Positions 1 through 7,475 of a stretch of 32,588 bases of DNA are shown here, one piece after another (the stretch's first letter is position 1; every line of letters starts with the position of its first letter). Source of the DNA: Methylobacterium sp. E-066 (lineage in GTDB: Bacteria > Pseudomonadota > Alphaproteobacteria > Rhizobiales > Beijerinckiaceae); NCBI RefSeq assembly GCF_022829635.1, contig NZ_JAKSYO010000095.1, positions 1 to 32,588 on the forward strand, in the 5' to 3' direction. The position numbers and the translations under genes were made by a program. The notes beneath the pieces were generated by a model. That model had not been told where the DNA came from, did no database searches, and worked only from the letters and a program-made list of their open reading frames with translations.

Positions 1-166
1 GCCCGTAACGCGCCGGGATGTCGGCCCACGGCGCACCCGTGCGCAGCCGCCAGAAGATCCCGTTCAGCACCCGTCGGTCGTCCACCCGATCCTTGCCGCG
101 TACGTCCGTCGGCAGAACCGGCTCGATCACCGCCCACTCTGCATCCGTCAGGTCAAACCGCGCCAT
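1..166 (-). CDS. IS5-family transposase, N-terminal part (runs off the window)
   Basis: Reading the minus strand from the ATG at 164-166 gives about 55 residues with the classic IS5-family N-terminus: MARFDLTDAEWAVIEP, then VDDRRVLNGIFW and RTGAPWADIP. This is the DUF4096-type DNA-binding/insertion domain that precedes the DDE catalytic core. The catalytic residues lie outside the window, so integrity cannot be judged. In this family the enzyme is often split into two ORFs joined by programmed frameshifting, so this may be only the first ORF. Transcription points away from fliR. Identification as IS5-family is firm; the subgroup is not. Confidence 0.9.
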   Translation of the reverse strand, partial: MARFDLTDAEWAVIEPVLPTDVRGKDRVDDRRVLNGIFWRLRTGAPWADIPARYG

Positions 167-239
167 CCTCGGTCCTCCATTCGAAGAACCAACGACGCCC
201 CGACCAAACCGTGCCACCCGTTATGGGTTCACGACCTAG
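1..239 (-). mobile_element. Right-hand portion of an IS5-family insertion sequence inserted in fliR
   Basis: The element comprises the transposase start plus about 70 bp of non-coding end. The junction with fliR is placed at 236-239 (CTAG), because the fliR reading frame becomes recognisable immediately after it (LVDRTSAAFTMALRL). CTAG fits the YTAR target consensus used by IS5-type elements, which duplicate about 4 bp. The terminal inverted repeat would be the sequence ending TTATGGGTTCACGACC. The matching left end and second CTAG copy lie outside the window, so the exact boundary is inferred. Confidence 0.7.
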
Positions 240-478
240 TCGACCGGACCAGCGCGGCCTTCACCATGGCCCTGCGGCTGACCAGCCCCTTCATCGTCTA
301 TTCGATGGTGGTGAATTTCGCCCTCGGGCTCGCGAACAAGCTCACGCCCCAGATCCCGATCTTCTTCGTCGCGACGCCGTTCCTCCTGTTCGGTGGGCTG
401 ATGCTGCTCCTGTTCCTCTCGACGGATCTGTTCGGACAATTCGCCCTCGCTTACGGGCAATGGCTCAGGAGAGGCTGA
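236..478 (+). pseudogene. fliR: fliR 3' fragment, flagellar export gate protein, interrupted by IS
   Basis: FliR forms the export gate of the flagellar type III secretion apparatus with FliP and FliQ. Only the C-terminal ~80 codons are here: LVDRTSAAFTMALRLTSPF, then a long hydrophobic stretch including ALGLANKLTPQIPIFFVATP, ending in a stop at 476-478. A complete FliR is about 250 residues. The open frame continues upstream through the IS end but encodes nothing FliR-like before the CTAG at 236-239. An internal ATG at 266 could start a 70-residue remnant, but this would lack most membrane segments and should not function. The fragment is followed 1 nt later by the FliJ-like gene, so the insertion may also be polar on the genes behind it. 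The 5' part of the gene presumably lies left of the window. Confidence 0.85.
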
Positions 479-479
479 G

Positions 480-986
480 ATGCAGGCACGGCTCGGCCGG
501 GCGGCGCGGCTCCTGCGCGTCCAGGAACAGATGCACCGGCGCGCCGAGCGGGAGCTCGCCCAGGCGGAGCGCCGGGTGCAGGATGTCGACGCGGCTCAGG
601 TCGACGTGATTCGCGCCCTCAACGAGGCCTCCGCGTTTCTCGAGCCGCTGCGCGATGCGGCGGTCCGGCGCCTGAAGAATCTGGCGATCGAGGCGCAGGG
701 CTTGCGGGTGGAGCGGGACAGGGCGGCCCAGCAGCTGATCACCCAGGCCACGCAACACAAGCGGGCCGAGCGATGGGTCGACGGTCTCGAAGCCGAACGC
801 AGGCAGCAGGTGGAGAAGCAGGCCTGGGCCGAGCGCCTGGACAGCCTCGTGGGTCCAGCGCAGGCAAGCCTCCGGTCAGCCAGGGCTGATAAGCCCCTGG
901 ACCAGTCAACAGCCCCTATGGGTTCGGTCGAGCCCGGTGACCAGACTTATCGTGGTCACGAACATCCGGACACGAGAGCGCCGTGA
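480..986 (+). CDS. fliJ: FliJ-like flagellar export chaperone
   Basis: The 168-residue protein is strongly charged and predicted to be almost entirely alpha-helical and coiled-coil up to about residue 135 (EQMHRRAERELAQAERRVQ, later RRQQVEKQAWAERLD). This matches the FliJ pattern: a short antiparallel coiled coil that docks on the FliI ATPase and FlhA in the flagellar export apparatus. The last ~30 residues are polar and look unstructured. It starts 1 nt after the fliR stop, and its TGA overlaps the GTG start of flgJ by 4 nt, so it belongs to the same operon. FliJ proteins are poorly conserved, so the call rests on length, coiled-coil character and position. Confidence 0.6.
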   Translation: MQARLGRAARLLRVQEQMHRRAERELAQAERRVQDVDAAQVDVIRALNEASAFLEPLRDAAVRRLKNLAIEAQGLRVERDRAAQQLITQATQHKRAERWVDGLEAERRQQVEKQAWAERLDSLVGPAQASLRSARADKPLDQSTAPMGSVEPGDQTYRGHEHPDTRAP

Positions 987-1462
987 GCGTCCAACCTCCC
1001 TCCGATATCGTCCTCGACGTCGCGCGCGCCGCGGATCCCACCCGCTATCAGGCCGCCGTCACCAAGCTCACGCAGGGCTCGCCCGGCACCTTCGCGGATG
1101 CGTTGGGCGCGGCCGGTGGCGCGGGCATCGCCGCGGCGCCGCAGGGAAATGTCGACACGATCCTGACGCGGTTTCGCACCGCCGCGACGCTTCCGCCCCC
1201 GCGGGCCAAGGGCACGCCGCCCCAGGAATTCGAGGCTTTCGTCCTGCAGACCTTCATCGAATCGATGCTGCCCCAGAACGCCACCGCGGTGTTCGGCAAG
1301 GGCAATGCCGGCTCGATCTGGAAGTCGATGATGGCCGAGCAGATCGGCGCCCAGATCGCCAAGGCGGGCGGCATCGGCATCGCCCGCATGCTGGAGGCCG
1401 CACATCCGCCGACCGCCGCCGCCGACGCTGCGGCGAAGCCCGACCCGGCACGGATCGGCTGA
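983..1462 (+). CDS. flgJ: FlgJ-type rod-binding protein (CheL), no muramidase domain
   Basis: The 159-residue protein has the rod-binding domain at about residues 75-140, with EFEAFVLQTFIESMLPQN and GNAGSIWKSMMAEQIGAQIAKAGG, the hallmark of FlgJ N-terminal domains (called CheL in Rhizobiales). The second, wall-cleaving domain of enterobacterial FlgJ is missing, as is usual in this group; the transglycosylase encoded at 20918-21463 is the obvious partner for that function. The start is GTG at 983, overlapping the preceding stop (GTGA). It acts in the periplasm as a cap for rod assembly. Confidence 0.88.
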   Translation: MSVQPPSDIVLDVARAADPTRYQAAVTKLTQGSPGTFADALGAAGGAGIAAAPQGNVDTILTRFRTAATLPPPRAKGTPPQEFEAFVLQTFIESMLPQNATAVFGKGNAGSIWKSMMAEQIGAQIAKAGGIGIARMLEAAHPPTAAADAAAKPDPARIG

Positions 1463-1507
1463 CGGCCCCCGGAATCCCACGTTTCACATCTCCTCCGGAC
1501 GCTGTGC

Positions 1508-1843
1508 ATGCTGCTGTCATCCCTGGCCCGCCTCGAAGCCACCATCGACGCCGAGACGGAGGCCCTTACGGTCCACGACATTCGCGAGCAGGACGATTTC
1601 AACCGCCGCAAGAGCGAGAGCTTGGTGGAACTGTCGCGGCTGGGACGGACGATCGGCTCGACGCCGCTGGGCCCGGAGGAGATCGAAGGCCTGGAGCGCC
1701 TGCGCGCCAAGCTGCGGCGCAACCACGAACTTCTGGCCATCCACCTGCGCGCCATGCAGGAAGTGTCGGATATCGTCACCACCATGATCCAGAGCGCGGA
1801 ATCCGACGGCACCTATTCGGCCGCCCTGCGCTACCAGGAGTAG
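1508..1843 (+). CDS. flgN: FlgN-like flagellar chaperone
   Basis: A 111-residue all-helical protein with no signal peptide. It opens with LLSSLARLEATIDAETEAL and contains a conserved helical hairpin (KLRRNHELLAIHLRAMQEVSDIV) typical of the FlgN family. FlgN chaperones the hook-filament junction proteins FlgK and FlgL in the cytoplasm and delivers them to the export gate. FlgK and FlgL are not in this window. The gene lies 45 nt after flgJ and 4 nt before the next gene, consistent with one operon. FlgN sequences diverge widely, so position and helical pattern carry much of the call. Confidence 0.6.
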   Translation: MLLSSLARLEATIDAETEALTVHDIREQDDFNRRKSESLVELSRLGRTIGSTPLGPEEIEGLERLRAKLRRNHELLAIHLRAMQEVSDIVTTMIQSAESDGTYSAALRYQE

Positions 1844-1847
1844 CGAC

Positions 1848-2297
1848 GTGTTCCGGATCGTCATCACCGGTTTGTGGATCTGCGCCATCACGGTGCTGTC
1901 CAGCTACGCGGTCGTCTCCTGGATGCCGGACTTGCCCAAGGCGAAGTCCGAGGAATACCTGGAAGGCCTGACCTATCAGAAGCTGAAGCCCCTCAACATC
2001 CCGGTCATCGCCGACGGGACCGTTCAGGGCTACATCATGGCGACCGTCGTGTTCACGGCCGATTCGCACCTGCTCAAGGGGCTCGGCGTCACCCCGGCGC
2101 CGTTCGTCATGGATGAGTCGTTTCGCCAGATCTACAGCGACGGCGACCTCGATTTCCGAAGGTTGAAAAAATACGACATCAACAAGCGCCTTGCCGAAAT
2201 CAAGCTGAAGGTCAACGAGCGGCTCGGATCGGACGTCGTCAAGGACGTGATGATCGAGAATTTCAACTTCGTCACCAAGAAAGATATCAGAAGTTAG
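1848..2297 (+). CDS. Single-pass membrane protein of the flagellar operon, FliL-like layout
   Basis: The 149-residue protein has one N-terminal membrane segment (about residues 5-25, IVITGLWICAITVLSSYAVV) followed by a soluble, probably periplasmic domain. It ends with DVVKDVMIENFNFV, reminiscent of the final strand of FliL-type domains, but it is not the main FliL, which is encoded at 11646-12128. The start is GTG at 1848, 4 nt after the flgN stop. Genes of this type appear to follow flgJ/flgN in related flagellar loci, from memory. The function is unknown; a stator- or basal-body-associated role is an inference from topology and context. Confidence 0.6.
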   Translation: MFRIVITGLWICAITVLSSYAVVSWMPDLPKAKSEEYLEGLTYQKLKPLNIPVIADGTVQGYIMATVVFTADSHLLKGLGVTPAPFVMDESFRQIYSDGDLDFRRLKKYDINKRLAEIKLKVNERLGSDVVKDVMIENFNFVTKKDIRS

Positions 2298-2354
2298 AAC
2301 GTGTCGTGGATCGAGGGCGATGTCTTTTCCCTCGGAACGGACGACATCGGGTTT

Positions 2355-2466
2355 CCAAAGGGCTTGCAGCCCTTTGGCCGGGTTCGGGGGCGAAGCCCCC
2401 GAGTGCCGGGGCTTCGCCCCGCAGCAGGGTTCCACCCTGCACCCGCAAAAGGTCCCGAACCTTTTG
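2355..2466. repeat. Cluster of five consecutive hairpins between convergent genes
   Basis: Five perfect inverted repeats follow each other: CCAAAGGGC/GCCCTTTGG (2355-2377), CGGGGGC/GCCCCCG (2385-2401), CGGGGC/GCCCCG (2407-2421), GCAGGGT/ACCCTGC (2424-2440) and CAAAAGGT/ACCTTTTG (2446-2466). In addition GGTTCGGG at 2381-2388 can pair with CCCGAACC at 2454-2461. The block lies between the stop codons of two convergent genes, so it can terminate transcription from both sides. Its GGGGCTTCGCCCC-type units look like the palindromic intergenic repeats common in Methylobacterium and relatives. Confidence 0.85.
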
Positions 2467-2543
2467 AAACCAGAATTTTTCAATCCCTGATCGTCCGGTA
2501 CACGGTCTCTATTCGCGAGACAGCCAATAAATAGGCGCCGGTC

Positions 2544-5282
2544 TCAATCCGTGAGCGCGCGCCGGAAGGTCCCATCCTCGACGACCTGCGCGAGCCGCAT
2601 CAGGCTCTCGGACGATGCGGCGATCAGGAGGCCGCCGGCGACGCTCCGCCCCCCCGATAGACCGTAGCTCAGGACGGGCTCCGGCTGGGGCGTACGCTTC
2701 GGCGACGGGACGGCGCCCGGAACCGTCGCCTCCGGCCCGGACCAGGCACGCCCCACCGCGAGCCGGCCGAGCTGACCGGCGATCACCTGGGGCACGATCT
2801 GCAGCCGCCGATCGTTCCAGAGCGCGAACACGCGCCCCGCGGCGTCGAGAGCGACCGCAACCGCGGGATCGAGGTGCAGGAATCCTTCCAGGGACAGGGG
2901 CGCGCCGCCGGTCGCGAACCGATCGAAGACGGCCAGGCCCGACAGGTCGTCCAGGATCGCGAACGCCCGGACGTGGCGGTAATCCGGCCCGTGCACGCTC
3001 GTGTCGATCAGGTGCACGGAGGCGGCGCCCAGGGTGAAGGGCGCGCGGGCCACGCCCGTGCCCGCAGTCGGCTCGCGCCCGTCCGGGACGACGACGTTGT
3101 GCGCCCGGGCCGCCGCCAGGTGCTGGCCGGGCGATTCGGTGTGCGATTCGCCCACCTCCGTGATCCACCGCAGGCCGCCGGTGGCGAAGGTGAACGACGT
3201 GCAGTCCCGATGGTCCTGCGGGTGGACCTGCTCGGAAAAATCCGCCGTGAAGGATGCCCAGTCCGGCCCATCCGCCCACCGGCGATAGACGATGGCCCCG
3301 GACCGCGCGGGCTCGACGGACACGGGCTCATCGCCGCGCTCCACTCGGTCGGCGGCCGATCGGGCCATCCAGGGGCGGGGGTGAGACGCGGCCACGCGCT
3401 CGATCCATCCGGCCCGGTCGTCGTGGCCGGGCGTGTCGCCGAACGGGGGCAGGGTATCGTCCGGCTCGAACAGCGCGACCAGGCCAGTCCAGGCCTTCGC
3501 GAGGCGGAGATCGAGGGAGCCCGCGAAGGAAGCCAGATCCGCCCGCGCGCCCAGGACGGGCAGGAGGATCAAGGCCAGGGTCAGAATCTCGAGGCTGCGA
3601 TGGTAGGACGGCTCGGCGATCACGCCGCCCGCATCGATCAGCGCCTCGAAGCCGCTCCGCAGCGCGATCGCCGCGAGGCAAGTCCAGTGTCGCGCCATCG
3701 GCAGGGATGGAAGTGCGAGACCGGCCGCCAGGAGGGCGGTCGCCACCTTCACCTCCAGCAGCGAGCCCGCCACCGTGTGCTGGGCGAGGATTTCGGCGAG
3801 CGCGAAGGCGTGCCGCACGATCTCGCCGCCGAGGATTTCGACGGCGTGCGCCTCCGTGCCGGCGGCGTCCCGCGCGGCGGCGCCCAACAGGCTCAACAGC
3901 GCCTCCAGGCGCATCGCCATGCAGGCCGGATGCAGGCTCAGCGTATCCGCCGGCCGGCCCCAGGGATTCGCCCGGGACCAGGAGACGGCGACCGCGACCG
4001 CGCGATCCCGGACCCGGCGATCCGGGCTGCGGGCCGTGGCGCCGGTCCAGGACAGGGACTGAAACGCCAGGCGCCAAGCCGGCGACCGGAACGGGTCGGC
4101 CGCCCAATCCACCGCCTCCGGGAGGGTCCAGGCCGGGTAGCGGCCCAGGCGGAGGGCGCCCTCCGCCCAGCGCGACGCGTCCGGGCCGTCCCTCAGTTCC
4201 AAGAAGCTGCGCAGGGGTGCGGGCGCTTGCGCGAGCCGGGCGGGGTCGAGGTAGGACCGGATCGACCCCGCGGCGGTGGCCCCGTCGCGGGCGACAGCGC
4301 CGCCGATGCGGCCGAGCAGAAGCGCCAGGACGGTTTCGGCCGCCGGATCCGCATCGTCCACCAGATTCGCCAGGCGGAGGTCGTCGTCCAGGAGCACGTC
4401 GGGCGCGCCGGTCAGAGCGAGCGACGCGTTGGCCTCCCAGGCCGCGAAGCCGATCTCGAGCGTGGCAGCCTGCGGGGGTGGCAACACCTTCAGGGTGAAG
4501 CGATAGGCCTCGCGATGCACCGGGATGTCGAGGAAGGCGGGAATCGCCAGGGTCGCCAGGGTCTCGGGGTAGGGGGTCGGAAGCGGTTTCCCGAGGGCGT
4601 CGCGGAACACGACCTGGGCCAGGGCGCCCTCCGTATGCCCCTGCGCAATGACCTGCCCCTTGAAGGTCAGCCCGCGCCCCGGCACCAGCCCGTGCCGGTA
4701 CCAGAGCGGCTCCGGGCCGAGGGCGATCCGGCCGTCGCGGGTGAGCCGGCCCCCCACCCGGCCGATGCCCTCGCCGCCGACCCATGTCTCACCCGGCGTC
4801 TCACCTGGCGCGGCGGGGCGGATCACGGGATCGCCGATTCGAAAGGTATGGGTGTTGCGCCAGCTCCGGATGACGACGACCACCTGAGACGCCGGCGCCG
4901 GAAGATAGAAGCAGCGGTGGATGGTGACGGCCCGCCTGTCCGCGCCGCCGTCCCAGGTCGGCCCGGCGAGCCAGGTCCCATGCGCATCGATCGCGGTCCG
5001 CGCGAGTCCGGGAATCTGGGCGACATCGATTCCGGACTGGTCCTGAGCGAACAATTCCAGGCCGAGGGCCGCGAAGTCCTTGGCGCCCGCCGCCGCCTCG
5101 GCCGCCGCGCACACCATGCATGCGCGAAACTCATACCACTGCCCCGCGAGCAGGGGGCCGAATGTGAGGCCGAGGCGCGACCAGCGGTTCCGGTTGCCGA
5201 CGATATGATCTGCATCGGTTGTCGATGCTGAATTCACACTCGGCCGAACCGATACTGGCAAGAAGACGGGTCGTTCGCTCAT
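2544..5282 (-). CDS. Heparinase II/III-like protein with N-terminal binding-type domain
   Basis: The protein has 912 residues and no signal peptide. Residues ~1-290 look beta-rich and carbohydrate-binding-like (RWSRLGLTFGPLLAGQWYEF; CFYLPAPASQVVVVIRSW). Residues ~300-640 are helical, with long amphipathic helices suggesting the (alpha/alpha) toroid of polysaccharide lyases (GGVIAEPSYHRSLEILTLAL). From ~665 on is the beta-sandwich typical of heparinase II/III C-terminal domains: SGAIVYRRW, DWASFTADFSEQ, HRDCTSFTFATGGLRWITE, HNVVVPDG. The family cleaves uronic-acid polysaccharides by beta-elimination; the substrate here is unknown. Lack of a secretion signal suggests a cytoplasmic enzyme or another export route. 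It sits between two flagellar operons on the opposite strand with its own promoter region. The family call is good; the enzymatic role is inferred. Confidence 0.7.
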   Translation of the reverse strand: MSERPVFLPVSVRPSVNSASTTDADHIVGNRNRWSRLGLTFGPLLAGQWYEFRACMVCAAAEAAAGAKDFAALGLELFAQDQSGIDVAQIPGLARTAIDAHGTWLAGPTWDGGADRRAVTIHRCFYLPAPASQVVVVIRSWRNTHTFRIGDPVIRPAAPGETPGETWVGGEGIGRVGGRLTRDGRIALGPEPLWYRHGLVPGRGLTFKGQVIAQGHTEGALAQVVFRDALGKPLPTPYPETLATLAIPAFLDIPVHREAYRFTLKVLPPPQAATLEIGFAAWEANASLALTGAPDVLLDDDLRLANLVDDADPAAETVLALLLGRIGGAVARDGATAAGSIRSYLDPARLAQAPAPLRSFLELRDGPDASRWAEGALRLGRYPAWTLPEAVDWAADPFRSPAWRLAFQSLSWTGATARSPDRRVRDRAVAVAVSWSRANPWGRPADTLSLHPACMAMRLEALLSLLGAAARDAAGTEAHAVEILGGEIVRHAFALAEILAQHTVAGSLLEVKVATALLAAGLALPSLPMARHWTCLAAIALRSGFEALIDAGGVIAEPSYHRSLEILTLALILLPVLGARADLASFAGSLDLRLAKAWTGLVALFEPDDTLPPFGDTPGHDDRAGWIERVAASHPRPWMARSAADRVERGDEPVSVEPARSGAIVYRRWADGPDWASFTADFSEQVHPQDHRDCTSFTFATGGLRWITEVGESHTESPGQHLAAARAHNVVVPDGREPTAGTGVARAPFTLGAASVHLIDTSVHGPDYRHVRAFAILDDLSGLAVFDRFATGGAPLSLEGFLHLDPAVAVALDAAGRVFALWNDRRLQIVPQVIAGQLGRLAVGRAWSGPEATVPGAVPSPKRTPQPEPVLSYGLSGGRSVAGGLLIAASSESLMRLAQVVEDGTFRRALTD

Positions 5283-5597
5283 AAGATGTGAGGCATTCGC
5301 GTTATTTCAAGCACTGCGCGCGAAGATGTATTGATCAAGAGCAAGAGCTGATGTGCGTCGAGCACACTTGCAGAACTATGCACATTGACCGAAATAAATA
5401 TGTTCAAATTGATTCATAAAACACAAACGGATCTGAATTTATACGATGGCATCAGAACCACACCAGACAAAAAACCAGCAGAAACCATTGACGCCTTGTT
5501 TCGTTCCGGCCATTTAGATTCACGAGGCAAATTAATGCTTGGCTCAAACCATATCTCCGTCATTCTCTAGAATGATTAGCTGTGGAGCTTCGAGATA
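5283..5597. other. AT-rich intergenic region between the heparinase-like gene and ftcR
   Basis: This 315-bp stretch is visibly more AT-rich than anything else in the first 12 kb. It must contain the divergent promoters of the heparinase-like gene and ftcR. A TTGACC at 5386-5391 followed 17 bp later by ATTGAT is a possible promoter on the + strand, but a weak one. A short open frame (about 5400-5570) lacks a ribosome site and normal codon use and is not called. A GGAG at 5584-5587 is the likely ribosome site of ftcR. Confidence 0.45.
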
Positions 5598-6278
5598 ATG
5601 TACGTCATTGTCGATGAAAGGCCGATGGTGACCGATGGATACGTCGCGAGCTTCGCCAGAGAGGGGATTTCGTCCGTCGGATTATTGGATTCCGATTTCA
5701 AGGGCTGGTTGCAGACGGCTCGGGAGCCGGACGTGGACGCCGTGCAGGGCTTCCTCCTCGGCGATTGCGAGCAGCGCCCCGATCTCCCGGAACTCATCCA
5801 GAAGCGATCCCGCGCGCCGATCATCGCCATGATCGAGACCCGCTGCCTGACCGAGACCCTGAACCTGTTCACGGCCGGCATCGACGACGTCGTCCGCAAG
5901 CCGGTCCATGTGCGGGAGATCATGGCTCGGACCGAGGCGGTCTGGCGCCGCTCTCACCGCGGGGCGATCAAAGAGGCGGCGGTGGACCGGACGGCGCGGC
6001 TGAAGGTGTATTTCGACGGTCGCGACCCCGATATCGACGGGGAGAAGATCGTCCTGCCGCGACGCGAACGGCAGATCCTCGAATTCCTGGTCCGCAACCG
6101 GGGACGGCGGATGACCAAGGAGCAGGTCTTCAACGCGGTCTACGGTGCGTTCACCAGCGACGTGGATGAGAGCGTCGTCGAAGGCCACATCAGCAAGCTT
6201 CGCAAGAAGCTCCGGCAGAAGCTGAGCTTCGATCCGATCGAGGTGCGGCGCTATCTCGGATACGCCTTCATAAGCTGA
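5598..6278 (+). CDS. ftcR: FtcR/Rem-type OmpR-family flagellar transcription regulator
   Basis: The 226-residue protein has an N-terminal receiver-like domain (about 1-115; MYVIVDERPMVTDGY, PIIAMIE, DDVVRKPVHVREIM) and a C-terminal winged helix (about 130-226; LPRRERQILEFLVRNRGR, MTKEQVFNAVYG, VEGHISKLRKKLRQK). This matches FtcR of Brucella and Rem of Sinorhizobium, orphan regulators that switch on flagellar basal-body genes. The pocket residues D6 and E7 and the lysine of VVRKP are present. At the position where OmpR carries its phospho-accepting aspartate I read the run AVQGFLLG without a clear Asp, so phosphorylation is doubtful. It is followed by a spacer with candidate binding repeats and then flgB, whose operon it probably controls. 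Confidence 0.88.
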   Translation: MYVIVDERPMVTDGYVASFAREGISSVGLLDSDFKGWLQTAREPDVDAVQGFLLGDCEQRPDLPELIQKRSRAPIIAMIETRCLTETLNLFTAGIDDVVRKPVHVREIMARTEAVWRRSHRGAIKEAAVDRTARLKVYFDGRDPDIDGEKIVLPRRERQILEFLVRNRGRRMTKEQVFNAVYGAFTSDVDESVVEGHISKLRKKLRQKLSFDPIEVRRYLGYAFIS

Positions 6279-6322
6279 TCGCGGAGCCGGCTCGACGAAC
6301 TGCCATAGCGGTTCACGGTCCG

Positions 6323-6457
6323 TCTTCCGTCACGGGAGGAAATCTTCCGTTGCGGGAAAACGCCGGAACCGTATCGCAATGGATCCGATCCGGCCGCAAA
6401 GCCTGGGATCCGGCCATGTGCGCGTTTGTCGTTCAGAGTGTCTTCCCGTTCGCGGGA
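6323..6457 (+). promoter_or_regulatory. Tandem direct repeats upstream of flgB, candidate regulator-binding sites
   Basis: Two near-identical copies, TCTTCCGTCACGGGA (6323-6337) and TCTTCCGTTGCGGGA (6343-6357), lie exactly 20 bp apart, which is two helical turns. A looser third copy, TCTTCCCGTTCGCGGGA, lies at 6441-6457. OmpR-family proteins bind tandem direct repeats, and the neighbouring ftcR gene encodes such a protein, so these are candidate FtcR sites; this is inference. The rest of 6279-6675 contains overlapping open frames without protein-like composition and probably the flgB promoter, which I cannot pin down. Confidence 0.4.
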
Positions 6458-6675
6458 CAGTCATATCGAGGGTCCTGCGGGTTCGGCAAGATGGTGTCGC
6501 CCCCGCCGGACAGCTCGCCGCAAGCTTCGGACAAGACTGGTCGGGCAAACCGCATTCCAGAACATCGCGGCATTCAATAGCCGATCCAGGTCCGAACGCG
6601 CTCGGAAAGATGTGGTTCCCGGTAATTCCGGAATGACATCGATCCACTCCCGACAGACCAGAAAGCCGACAGGTT

Positions 6676-7056
6676 ATGAACCCGATCTTTCTGCTCAATC
6701 TTGCCTCGCGGCAATTACAACATCTGGCAACGCGCCAAGCCGTCATTTCCGGCAACATCGCGAACGCGAATACGCCGGGCTATCGCGCCCGGGACCTGAC
6801 CCCGTTCCGCGATATGCTCGACAAGACCACGCTCACGATGGCGGCGACGCAGGCCGGCCATTTCGAGATCGACGGCCCCACGGCGCGTCCGGCCCGTCCG
6901 ACCCAGGCCGACGGCTGGGACGTCGTCCATTCCGGCAACTCGGTGAATCTCGAGGAGCAGCTGATGAAGTCCGGTGAGATCAGCCGCGATCAGGCGCTGA
7001 ACACCGGCATCGTCAAAGCCTTCGACCGCATGCTGGCCCTGAGCGTGAAGGCCTGA
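6676..7056 (+). CDS. flgB: Flagellar proximal rod protein FlgB
   Basis: The 126-residue protein has the rod-protein N-terminal signature ([37 protein letters not shown]), where the [12 protein letters not shown] core is diagnostic of the flagellar rod/hook family. The C-terminal helix ([12 protein letters not shown]) completes the usual two-helix D0 domain. FlgB forms the first, membrane-proximal turn of the rod together with FlgC, FlgF and FliE. Length is normal for the family. It is the first gene of the flgB-flgC-fliE-flgG-flgA-flgI run and ends 2 nt before flgC. Confidence 0.95.
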   Translation: MNPIFLLNLASRQLQHLATRQAVISGNIANANTPGYRARDLTPFRDMLDKTTLTMAATQAGHFEIDGPTARPARPTQADGWDVVHSGNSVNLEEQLMKSGEISRDQALNTGIVKAFDRMLALSVKA

Positions 7057-7058
7057 CC

Positions 7059-7475
7059 ATGATCGATCCGCTTGTCGCCTCGTCCCGCATCGCCGCCTCC
7101 GGCATGGGGGCGCAATCCGAGCGCATGCGCGTCGTGTCGGAGAACATCGCCAACGCGCAATCCACGGGCACGACGGCGGGCTCCGACCCTTACGCCCGCA
7201 AGACCATCACGTTCCGCACCGCCCTGGACCGGGCCTCCGGCACCGCGGCGGTCGCGGTGCGCCAGATCGGCCAGGACAAGGCGCCGTTCCGGGTCGAGTA
7301 TGACCCCGGGAACCCGGCGGCGGACGCGAACGGGACGGTCAAGCTCCCGAACGTGAACATGCTGATCGAGATGGCCGACATGCGGGAGGCTAATCGCTCC
7401 TACGAGGCCAATCTCCAGATGATCAAGCAGTCCCGCTCGATGGTCTCGAGCCTCATCGATCTCCTGAGGAAGTGA
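7059..7475 (+). CDS. flgC: Flagellar proximal rod protein FlgC
   Basis: The 138-residue protein opens with [30 protein letters not shown], the N-terminal D0 helix of FlgC. It ends with the signature [25 protein letters not shown] and a terminal helix. It assembles next to FlgB in the proximal rod after export by the type III apparatus. It starts 2 nt after flgB; its TGA (7473-7475) overlaps the fliE ATG by one base. Confidence 0.95.
   Translation: MIDPLVASSRIAASGMGAQSERMRVVSENIANAQSTGTTAGSDPYARKTITFRTALDRASGTAAVAVRQIGQDKAPFRVEYDPGNPAADANGTVKLPNVNMLIEMADMREANRSYEANLQMIKQSRSMVSSLIDLLRK

Noticed and set aside
905..935. TATGGGTTC near the FliJ-like 3' end matches the IS end (TTATGGGTTC at 221-230)
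   Set aside because: The shared 9-10 bases do not extend, and the coding frame continues through them, so a second IS remnant is not supported.
2874..5231. Long plus-strand open frame (785 codons) opposite the heparinase-like gene
   Set aside because: Composition is Arg/Gly/Gln-rich and typical of an antisense shadow in high-GC DNA; the minus-strand product has family motifs.
5385..5570. AT-rich open frame of up to 61 codons ahead of ftcR
   Set aside because: It has a TTG or internal ATG start without a ribosome site, codon use unlike all neighbours, and no recognisable features; more likely untranslated leader.
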